Below, piece by piece: positions 35,119-45,800 of a DNA stretch of 64,000 bases (position 1 is its first letter; each line of letters starts with the position of its first letter). A program made the position numbers and the translations under genes. Under the pieces are notes generated by a model. It was not told where the DNA came from and did not search any database. It was given only the letters and a program-made list of their open reading frames with translations. Source of the DNA: Apostichopus japonicus (Eukaryota; Echinodermata; Holothuroidea; Aspidochirotida; Stichopodidae); assembly GCF_037975245.1 (NCBI RefSeq), contig NC_092570.1, positions 6,429,001-6,493,000 on the forward strand. The letters run 5' to 3'.

Positions 35119-35439
35119 CAGGCGCGTAGCCAAGGGGGGGGGGGCGAAGGGGGCAGCCGCCCCCCCCCCCCCTTGAGCATATTTAAAAAAACATTTTTTT
35201 AATGTTTTTATGATATCGCTAGTAATTTCAAAAGAGAAAATGCTAAGATGCAACTTAAAAGGCCTGGGAAGTGCCATTTCCAGCGATCTGGGAGGCAATT
35301 TCAGCCAAAATTTTCTTGTACGCTTCCTGCCAACTTATGGTGGCGCTACGCTTAGATAGTATGAAATGCCGTATCTACGGCTCTGAAAATTTTTCGACAT
35401 TTTCGCCCCTCCCTTGGCAAATTCCTGGCTACGCGCCTG
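35119..35439. mobile_element. hAT-like MITE, GGCGCGTAGCCA family (321 bp)
   Basis: Inverted ends CAGGCGCGTAGCCA and TGGCTACGCGCCTG, perfect over 14 bp. A perfect 8-bp duplication TCTATTAA lies at 35111-35118 and 35440-35447. Inside are a G-run facing a C-run, then blocks ATGATATCGCTAGTAATTTC and GGAAGTGCCATTTCCAGCG. Confidence 0.93.
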
Positions 35440-35447
35440 TCTATTAA

Positions 35448-36752
35448 TATACACATAAGGAAGGCTTTCGACCTGCTACAATGAGTTTTGAAAACAACCT
35501 GAAAACGACGAAAGTCCATTACCCATCATCAATTTGTTATGACACATTATTCATTTTTAAAACTATTTATTAACTTATCATAAAAAGTAATGTTTAATTC
35601 CTTTGACCATAATAAGCTTACGTAGAAAACTTTCATACACCATACGGTACAGTCAGTCCCAGCGCGCGAGTTGATGAGCTCAGAGAGCAGTTTTCTTGTA
35701 GCTCCGCCCCCAAAATTTGGCCAGACGTATGAATTTCGCGAATCTGCTTGAGACCTACCCCTCTGGTTTAAGTGTTTGAATAAGGCAAAAGAAGGCGTCT
35801 CTAGCCACCATGACGCGGTAAGTTGAATCTCACAACTTTTATTTTCGTAATAAAACAGTAAACAATTCTATTTTTTGTCGTACTTGCTTATAAATCTCCA
35901 TTGTATTTGGCGCCTTTTAACATGGCTTCAAAAAAGTGCGGTTAAACTTGCCGTGAACTTGACTTCGTTACAGGAGAAAAATGCACATATTTGGCAAAAT
36001 TGGATAGATTAGACAATGTTCTTTTCATTGATACTAAATTCGCGAGTGGAAATGCCCTATTCTTGTCAATAATCAACGTATAAACTTACGGCAAAACACA
36101 GCGCTATATAATACACATGTTAGGACTTTGTATTGGACCTGCGTGTACACGTAATGATGTACATTGCTTTAGTTCGTGACAAACGCTCATGTCAACCTAT
36201 AGTGTACACAACTCATACTTCATAGTCATTATTTTACTACAGCCCTGAAATATAGAGCAGAAAATGCTCATCTTCTTTCAACACAGTATGCAAGCTCTGA
36301 AGATGAAGTGTAGCCTAGAAAAAAATAACCCCACCCTAACCACGGCAAAATACCACCATATTTCAATGTTAATCTGTGGTACACTACCAAAATTTGACGG
36401 GTATTTTGGTCCTATGGATGAGGTTTACCACAGGATTTCCATAGTTTCATACCACAATTTTACCATGGTTTTTTTTTCTATTTCATCTTCACCATGGTTT
36501 TATCTCAAATTTACTCATGTGGACAATGGCATTACCATAGTTCTACCCAAATTAACCACAATTTTACCCTTAAGCTGTACTAATTAGTTTTACCCTAATT
36601 GTACCATGGATTTACCTTAATTGTACCACAGGTTTACCCTAAATTTACCAGAGTTGTTTCCCTGCTTGTCTTAATTATAATCAGTACATCACAAATTACC
36701 TTACATTTCACCCATTGGTGGAGTGTATCATAATTGGCCTATTTGATATATT
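35448..36752. other. Intergenic region with a TTACCATGG-like low-complexity tract
   Basis: No gene recognised. From about 36,330 to 36,655 short, irregular repeats of motifs such as TTTACC(A/C)TA and TACCATGG recur every 15 to 30 bp, a degenerate minisatellite. The 107-codon ORF over it is a product of the repeat. Confidence 0.55.
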
Positions 36753-36760
36753 ATTGTATT

Positions 36761-37051
36761 CAGGCGCGTAGCCAAGGGGGGGCGAAGGGGGCAGCCGCCC
36801 CCCCCCCCCCCTTGAGCATATTTTTTACAAATTTTTTTAAGGTTTTTATGATATCGCTAGTATTTTCAAAAGAGAAAATGCTAAGATGCAACAAACAAGG
36901 CATGGGAAGTGCCATTTCCGGCGATCTGGGAGGCATTTACAGCCAAAATTTTCCTTTACGCTTCGCGCCAACATGGTGGCGCTACGCTTAGTTTGCAATG
37001 CCGAATCTACAGTTTCGCCCCTCCCTTGGCAAATTCCTGGCTACGCGCCTG
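36761..37051. mobile_element. hAT-like MITE, GGCGCGTAGCCA family (291 bp)
   Basis: Same 14-bp ends as 35119-35439, with a perfect 8-bp duplication ATTGTATT at 36753-36760 and 37052-37059. Internal blocks are colinear with the other two copies nearby. Confidence 0.93.
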
Positions 37052-37242
37052 ATTGTATTCAAGTACTTTTTAACTGTTTGACAAAATTTTCCTGCCATTC
37101 CTGGACTTGCCGTCCTACTGCTTTACCTCAAGTCTTTACATAGTGTTTAAAAAGTTTTATGTTATATGAACGAGGAATAAAGAGACCAAAAAATGTTTTG
37201 TCATTCTTAAAAAAAGAAGTCCCACAAAGCTGACCTCATCGT

Positions 37243-37539
37243 CAGGCGCGTAACCGCCCCCCCCCCCCCCCTTGAGCATATTTTTTATTTTATTTTTCAA
37301 TGTTTTTATGATATCGCTAGTAATTTCAAAAGAAAAGATGCTAAGATGCAACTTAGAAGGCCTGGGAAGTGCCATTTCCAGCGATCTGGGAGGCATTTTC
37401 AGCCAAAATTTTCTTGTACGCTTCGCGCCAACTTATGGTGGCGCTACGCTTATATAGTTTGCAACGCCGTATCTACGGCTCTGATAGTTTGCCTAGACAG
37501 TTTCGCCCCTCCCTTGGCAAATTCCTGGCTACGCGCCTG
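37243..37539. mobile_element. hAT-like MITE, GGCGCGTAGCCA family (297 bp)
   Basis: The left end is CAGGCGCGTAACC (slightly changed, with part of the G-run missing) and the right end TGGCTACGCGCCTG. A perfect 8-bp duplication CTCATCGT lies at 37235-37242 and 37540-37547. Confidence 0.92.
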
Positions 37540-37547
37540 CTCATCGT

Positions 37548-38082
37548 GCCGGTGCCAGAGTGGCAACCACTGTTTTTCAGTGGGTGAATTAGAGCTTTGT
37601 GTGGCCATTTGTAACCAAAAATGCCCTCTCAGGTGTCATATTTAATTGCCTGTTGTATAATCTGCATGTTTCCACAAAACTAGTTATATGCTTGAAAATA
37701 TACCCAGTACAAAGTGCCCTGTCTAGATACAATCAAGGCTCCATAGGCTGATTACTATATAGCTACCCCATATACCATTTCAAGAGGGTGAATTTGAAGG
37801 GGCACTGGCAGGGATTGTATTCTTTGCAGTGGCAGGGCTTGTACTTGGTAGAGCAGCAGGATGGGTCCATCTTCATGAGAGTCTCTAAATAAAATTACTG
37901 CTGGTGATAAATGCAAACCAGTGTGGAGTGTCTGGTTGTACAGCTAGTACTGAGTACTGCAAGTAGCGATTGTTACGACATGGCATTGCTTGCATGTGTT
38001 GGCAGTGGGTATTTCATGATCTGCAGGCGTTCTTAGTGCCCCTACCCACACAGCAAAATAATTTCACTGCCATGAGTAGTTC
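37548..38082. other. Intergenic region, no gene recognised
   Basis: Unique-looking sequence between two insertions; no coding or repeat signal seen. Confidence 0.45.
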
Positions 38083-38090
38083 CACTTATC

Positions 38091-39348
38091 CATGGGCGGC
38101 GATCATGGGGGGGGGACGGGGGGACATGTCCCCCCCAATATTTTAGGTGGGGGATATAGTATCTAATACCCCCCCAATATTTGGTGGCATAGTTTTTTTT
38201 AAGCATATGTTTTGTATTTTTTTATGATATCACTAGTAATTTCAAAATAGAAAATGCTTAGATGCAACTTACAAGGCCTGGGAAGTGCCATTTCCAGCGA
38301 TCTGGGAGGCATTTTCGGCGAAAATTTTCTTTTGCGCTTCGCGCCAACTTATGGTGGCGCTACAATTAGAAAGTCTGGGTACAAGCTTTGCCCCTCCCTT
38401 GGCAAATTCCTCGCAAGGCGCCTGTCTAACCGTGTCACAATTTGTTACTATATATGACCGAAAGTAGTTTTTACTTTTTTTTCTCGAAATGAATAGCTAG
38501 ACGGACTGCATCCGTAATGAAATTTGGTTTGCATCTTGTGTATGAGTGTAAGTACGTACAATCATATATATATATATGATCCACATCAAAATGGGTTCAC
38601 TGGGTTTCCATTTGGCCTGTTTCCTACAAGATTTCTTAACGCAGGTGCGTAGCCAAGGAAGGGGGATGAAGGGTGGAGACCGCCCTCCCCCTCGAGCATA
38701 TTTTTGTGGTATTTTCTATGATATCGAAGTTTTAAAGTAGCCGTTATAAGAAGTTTTAATATTTGTACACCAATAATTTAACTGTGTCTGAATTTTCGAA
38801 AATTCCTTGACCAACATTCTTCATCATACTTCCCTCTACTCGTGCAATTTCGACAGGTCTAGTAGGGGCTGAGGTTTTTTTTTATACTTTTTATATTGTC
38901 CATTGATGAAATTTTGTGCAACATTATGTGTATGTTTTGAAGTGAATTTATTATTCAAATTCTGAACAAATAATGGGCTTAAAACCTTGAAAAGTGGGGC
39001 TGACGGGTATTGTGGGGCGTTACGTAGAATTACCTACAAAAGCAATGATCCACAGGAGCTGCAATGAGGTCGAACATGATATGTGACTGGTGACAATCTT
39101 GAAAAAAGGTTATGAATGAAAAAAAAAACTATAAGGAAAAACTTGGTCCTCAGGCAAAAGTGTACATCTGGTTGGTCGTTTTCAAGCCCGAGAAGTGCCA
39201 TTTCCGGTGATCTGGGGTGCTATCAAAACCAGAAATTTTCTTGTACGCTGCGCCCCAACCAATGGTGGCGCTCCGCTTAGATAGTAATTCGCCTGCATCA
39301 AAGCAAATGTCCCCCCCCCCCAATATTTGAAACAGATCGCCGCCCCTG
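38091..39348. mobile_element. 1.26-kb hAT-like element, second copy
   Basis: Ends CATGGGCGGCGATC and GATCGCCGCCCCTG, with a perfect 8-bp duplication CACTTATC (38083-38090 and 39349-39356). Length and internal order match 26645-27905, with a few percent divergence and small indels (for example a longer TA run near 38,566). Its clean duplication defines the ends for both copies. Confidence 0.93.
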
Positions 39349-39356
39349 CACTTATC

Positions 39357-42304
39357 ATTCGATGTTATCAATTCAATTCCATTAGTTCTATCACGCTTAG
39401 TTAAAAAGCATTTCGAGCAACGCGTACCAACGTGGAACGCGACATTCACCACTTTACTCGTAACCTGTATTCGTAACCTAAATTCGTGTGCGCATATATT
39501 TGCTGTGAACTTGCAGACTCCGTTACAGAATGATTTGAAGAGAAATGGATACTTATTCGTGATAATGAAGTTTTTCCAGCGTATATATTAGTTTTCAAAA
39601 TTGGAAATGGTGATATCATGTCAAAAAAAAGCATTTTTCTAAACAGTTCGAAAGTGGTTAATGTACGTTCGAAAAATACGGCCAAATTCCCTTTCCACTC
39701 CTTTTTTGTGTCTTTTGTCGATAACTATTGGATTAAACATCTTTCCTTCATCAAATTCAATTATTACCAGACCTATACATTGGTATAATGACTGAGAAAT
39801 TGACCTTCGAAAATGGTAAGCTTTACCTCATTAAATATTAACGAGGAGTGACGTCTAGAAACGCCGTGCATATTCTACAAGAAAAGAAAGCACTTTTCGC
39901 ACCTTTGGGGACTGACTGGGTAGTCATGTGAGTAAACGGTGTTGTAATAGTTTCATCTATGGATGCCTTTACACGCGGCTAGAAGTACCATTTTCCAATA
40001 ATTAATCTTCACCATGCCAGTTTTTGTGTATGGAATCATTGGGCCGATCGAAATTAAATACACAGAGAAAATTCATTATTCGATCATTTTGAAATTCGTA
40101 ACCATGTACCAAAATAATTACAATGGGTAGGCCTACGTACGTAACACTTAATTGAACGAGCGACGGAAGGGTCTTTGTTAAGAAATGAAACTAGCGCGCA
40201 AAGTTATATCGATCTGAAAGTTGCAAAAGAAAAACGCACGTCAAGCACATGTTAGCGGTATGCACGATTACGGAAAAGCTTTTGACATTGCAAATGTTTG
40301 GTATGGGACTAAATTCAAGCAGCCACCCCCCCCCGCCCGCCCCCACGCCTCCCCTCCGGTCTAGTCATTCCGATTATGTCCCGGACTGTCATGAAGAGCC
40401 GTAGCCACAGTGGAGATGGGAAGATGTCCCCATCCCCAATGAAAATATTTAAAACATTTTATTCCAACTTTTGGCCTTTAAAAATTAAATACTTGGTACT
40501 ATACGTTATAGTTAAAAATCTGAAAATGATAGCACCATTTTGCATCTAATAAATTTTTCATTGACCCCTCCACGGACACACATCAACCAAAATCTGTGTC
40601 TGTCAAAATCGAATTGAATACTGGTTATGAATCTGATGGAAACTAGGCCTTTTTACTAAAAGAACTGATAATAACTCAATTATTCACATCCTTCAAACAT
40701 AAGCGGAGCAGGAAACCTTCACATGTCACTCACAGGACACCGTATACTGTCATTGGCGTTATCCATCAGCGATCAGGGGTTACAGCGCTAGCTCCATCCT
40801 CAGCGCACTAAATATTCATATATCATAGGGGGGTTAACACCTATGTATTTCTTTATCCAGCTCCATCCTGAACGCACATTAAACCCCACCCACATTATTT
40901 AAACCACGCCTATATCTCCAGTCTCAGCACACTCCTTATGTCACTCAAAGGTTTCCCCCGCCTTTATATGTTAATTTCACCTCTCGCGCTCACTTCAAAA
41001 AGTGGCAGACGACCAACTGTTCAACGCACAACCAATTAGCCTAACGGTACACTTCATCGCTCGCTGCTGTACAAACCATATACAGTATCATTAGACCTAC
41101 GATGTGAAGAGGCCTAAGTTAGATAATAATCTTTGCTAGTTACGAGCTTCGCTTTACCTGGGGATACGCAGAAGTTGGACAAATATCATCCAGCAAGCCC
41201 CATACGAAAAGTCCAGATGTTAAGAGGTTGTACTGTAAGTACAAGGCCTAAGTAGTACAATTCAACTCGGTGGGTTACAATTAATAACATAGCCTAGGCC
41301 TAGCCTATGCCAGGCTAAGTTAAGTTTAATTAGTCTTACTCTTAGTAACAGAAAACTAATACTGAAATCAAATTTATGCTAGCCTATTACTACTACTAGT
41401 AGAGGCCGGCCCCCTATCAACAATACTACTTTCATTTCTCCAGTGAGTCCAGTCCCAAGATTAGGCTTATGAAATATGATAATAGTCCCAACTTCCCCAA
41501 TGTTATGTTATATTGTGTCAGACTTAGCTTTACGTTTTTGGTAAAACTAGTCATCAACTAGGCCTATTGCTATTGTCATACTCATACTGGGCCACTTATG
41601 TTACGTTAGGGCCTGCCTTGATTAGGACAGGATTGTGCACTCCATTTCACAGCCCACAAGGGCTGTGAAAATTTTTCCACTATTTAATAAATGGCACAAG
41701 GCCAACAGGTGGTTTAAGGCTATATTCACTGGTTTCCAAATTTTCAAGTGTGATCAGAGCTAGCACAATGTAAAGCACTGCAATAATGCTTAGGCCTATA
41801 GGCCTATGTGAAGTCCAATTTGAAATTGGTTGTTCTCAGAGCCAATACCCAAATTAACCATGTGTATCACTTCTGATGAAGATGGATTTATTTTGGCCTT
41901 ACTGCCAAGGTGAATGTGCTGCTGCAATTATCATCATCAAATAAAGATATCAACTTCATTGGCACTTGGTGCTTTCAAGAGTTTCTTAATAATCATTAAT
42001 TACTCTTACCACAGTGGTGGAACCGTTGATATTTCTGAGGACTCACCTACAGTAAAGTGGTAATAATGTATTTAAATTTACATTGCACCTTTCTTTCCCA
42101 TTAGAGTGTGTGCAAGTTTTTATAGGCTCTATGTATTTTACCACACACCAGTTTTTTTTTATATCATAGATAGAAAGATAATTATCAGTTGTAGATATCC
42201 TGCAACAAAAATGTTGATGAAGGTAATGTTATGTTACCTTCACTTTGAGACCTTCACAGCCAGCGGTGTAGATCTTCACTTATTGGTGGTAAATGGAGTA
42301 CTGG
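39357..42304. other. Intergenic region upstream of the zinc-finger/Ulp1 gene
   Basis: I see no protein signature, RNA gene or complete transposon. C-rich runs occur near 40,325. The stretch from about 41,200 to 41,800 is rich in TAGGCCTA and TAGCCTA motifs. Promoter or 5' UTR exons of the gene starting at 42,887 could lie here, but I cannot place them. Confidence 0.4.
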
Positions 42305-42684
42305 CAGTGGCGGACCGGCCACACAGGCATTTGGGCAATGCCCGGTGGGCTGGGGAACCTGGTAGAAATTACAGCCCATTTTCACACTTAGCTAACAGAA
42401 TACAGATGGGCTGTGTCAAAAAATATTTTTTAACTTTGGGAATCAGCTCATGAAAAATTATTTTTTGGTCATTTTAAAAGGATTATTGTAACCTACAAAA
42501 TTGAGAAATATAGCAACATTTTGCAACTTCAAAAACCTTTCAATGGGGAGGGTTTCCCCCTCCCCTTAGACCCCTCCCCAGGAAAGCAATCACTATGTAT
42601 TCAGCATATCAATAAATAATGGGCCGGTCTAGGTGGAAAATGCCCGGGAGGGGGGGGGGGCGGTTAAGACCCAGTCCGCCCCTG
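42305..42684. mobile_element. hAT-like MITE with CAGTGGCGGAC ends (380 bp)
   Basis: The left end CAGTGGCGGAC and right end GTCCGCCCCTG are inverted with one mismatch. A perfect 8-bp duplication AGTACTGG lies at 42297-42304 and 42685-42692. Sits about 200 bp before the first coding exon of the next gene. Confidence 0.9.
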
Positions 42685-42886
42685 AGTACTGGCATACTGT
42701 ACCTTGGGATACATGCAGCACTTGATGTGGCAACAGAGTTTAGATATATTCGTGCAGTTCGAAGACATTTTGTATGGAAAGCAGTGTTCAAATTTACACA
42801 TGCATCAATCCCCCTTCCTTGGCACGATGTGTTGAATTTAACTTAACCAATTTCTGCTCTCCTTTATTTGTGTACCCCGTAGAATC

Positions 42887-45800
42887 ATGGATGATGACCT
42901 GCAGCTGTTCGCATGTTCTTTGTGTGATGTCACCACTCTGACAAGAGCGTCTCTACTTTGGCATAATCGATGCTGTCATTTGCAACCATCAACTGCATAT
43001 CAAGGTACTGATTGTTAGTTATTTTCACTCTTTAACATTGAGTTATTGAAATTGAATGTGTCTTGAGTATATTACAGTAAGTAGAATTACACATACAATT
43101 TTAATAGGTGAACCATACAGTAGGATCACTAATGATCCATTCTCTGTGGCGGGTGTCCCAGTCAGAGCCACAGTACCTTGCACAAAGGATTTTAAACCAG
43201 GTCTCACACTCCAATTACGTTTGATACAACCAAGAAGCAGAGAGAGGGGAATTTCCAGAGAGTTGGCTGTTAATACAATTGAGCAATGAAAGTACAATTA
43301 GGGCAGATTTATGACTGTACAGGTCAATAACATATCAGTAGATTGTCCACAATGGTGAAATTATTTTATGATTTTCACATGCTTTGTCACCTCCCACAGA
43401 GAAAACGTGCAGAGAGTCGAAGTTAATTTAGTAATAAAGAAGGAAAAATTTGTTTTGTTGAACATGTTGGTAAGAACAAGTTTGCTTGTGGAAAGCATCA
43501 ATGATGTTCAAAACTTGTTACAATTGTTCATTACAAGAAATATTGGGAGTCAAGAAAGAAACACATACTGACTTTAATGCATTGGATACTTTATTTGCTT
43601 AATGTAAGGAACCGAAAAAGGTGTAGCTGGTTTGATGAAAGTAAAAGCTGTAAGTTATCTGGTTACTCCTCAAGTTGTATCAGTTATGCCATAACAATCT
43701 GTTCTGGTGATGTAGCTTATCCTACAGGTGGTTCAATTCCACTGGCAGATCATTGACTGAGGCTTTCTGTATACTTCAAAGGGCAGTTTAACCTGTGTTA
43801 ACAATTTTGTTGCTTTATGAAGAACATTATTCACTAGCTACTTTTAAAATTCAAAATGTTATTGAAGCTTTCATATCTCTTGTGGATAACTTATTAAGCA
43901 CAACACTGCAAAAAATCAAATAAAATTATGTTGAAAGGTCAATAACGTATCTCACGAAGGTTATGACGTTGGTCTTCATTCAGGAACTACATTAACCCTC
44001 CTCTGTAACAGATCCATTACAATGGAAACCGCCTCTTGGTTCAAATATAAGATAATGTATTTTTATTTAATTTCTTAAAATCAGTACTCACTGTTTTCAT
44101 GTCTCTTAGTAGTCGGAGAAACTGTCTCTAATTACAGTATATATGCTATAGTTGAGGTCACTACAGCAAATCTTTAAACTCTGCAGTGTTACATGGACAG
44201 AGGTCCTGGTTTGGGGTGGGTTGGGCGGGATGAGTTTGAATGACCAGAGCCTGCTTTTCTCTCTAAAGCTATTGCTTAATTATATTAATAAAGTTCAGTA
44301 GCAAAGTGCTAAGAACCTACAGTAAGCAACATTGGCAATGTTGCCATCAATAGTTATTTGGGAAGTATGAAGTAGATTGTTCATTTGATTCCAGAGTTAT
44401 CGATAAATGGAGGGGAAAAAATAGTTATTTTGGTTTCCATTACAATATTAGTTTGCATGAAAAATGAAACTGGGCCATATGTTATACTGGACACTCCTGC
44501 TGCAACGGTCACCCTTACATGTGTAGTTTTGTACGTAACGTGAATGCGTGAACCATGACTTTCATGCAAGTTGAACTGAAGATTATTTTTTCACATGAAC
44601 TATTTTTCACAAGCCAAGGCTAATCTTTCCTTGTTCAATAATAGATAATTTATCCCCTTTAGAAGTGCCAACTGGATGACAAATTAATGTTTAAGGAGCT
44701 AAAAAATATGTGGATGTACATGTATCTTGCCCATTTTATTGGTTTTGATGATATTCCAAACCTTTGCATTCATGATGGCGTATGTGTGCGTATTTGTGTG
44801 TGCGTTTTTGATGGCCAGCTTGTAAGCACAGTATATATCTGAAGAAGGGAAGGTTGAACCAATTTCATATTGAGTGTGTGAAAGTACCACATTAAATACA
44901 AGAAGCCTATTATTTCTTATGGAGGTCCAAGGTCATTTGGGGTCACCAGGGGTCAAATTGTGAAAATCTTGTGAACATGATATCTCAATAAGAGAAGCTT
45001 GGGCAGATCTCATTTCAGGACAGCATGTGTCATTGTGAATGTTTGGTTGTCACATCACACTGCTTTTCACTGTATTACTCAGATCAAGTATGTTGTACAC
45101 CCTCACTATACCCTCAGAACACAAAATTGGATAACTTGTATGAATGAAACTAATTATGTTTGACAGTTTCATATGATTGAAAGAACATATAAAGGAATTA
45201 GGAAAAGGTGTATGCGTGTCCCTTTAACTCAGTTATGTTTCTCTTACACTGAAATATATACAGTTATAAAATCAAAAGTAAAAATCATGGGTACTGTTAA
45301 TGTAGTCACTTTTCAATCATGTACGTCAAGGTTACTTCATCACAAGCCTTGCACTGAGTGACTTGAGAATTGGGCTCAATGACTTGGGACTTGCCTTTAT
45401 AAAGAGCTTGTTGACACCTCTGCCTATGAGTACTGTTTCGACCAAAAGAAACGGTAAACACTCATAGATAAACTTAAGAAAATCCAAAATGCTGCTGCCA
45501 GACTTGTAACAGGTATATACTTCCAAATATGATCATATAAAACCCGTCTACATAACTTGCATTGGCTTCCAGTTAGAGATCGAATATCTTATAAGATTTT
45601 TTACTCACTTTTAAATGTATTTACAATATTGCACCGCAGTACCTTTGTGATTTAATTTCATACACTCCCTCTAGACCGTTGCATTCCTCGTCCCGTCTGC
45701 TTTTAACTGTCCCTAACATAAGAACTGCAAAATTTGGACTGAGATCTTTTAGCTATGCTTCACCAGTTTTATGGAATTCACTCCCTGAGGTTTTAAGAAA

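Noticed and set aside
35095-35298. Minus-strand ORFs starting MPPRSLEMALPRP (also 26,614-26,865 and 37,157-37,396) as a small gene family
   Set aside because: They lie inside the GGCGCGTAGCCA MITEs and their relatives; similarity comes from the transposon.
43056-43297. ORFs open on both strands in the KDZ-like gene intron as an extra exon
   Set aside because: No family recognised, no good splice sites at the ends, and the flanking exons already join in frame without it.
43690-43760. Possible tRNA gene (GGTTCAATTCC B-box-like motif with a short GTGG/CCAC stem)
   Set aside because: No matching A box, anticodon arm or acceptor stem can be formed at the proper distances.
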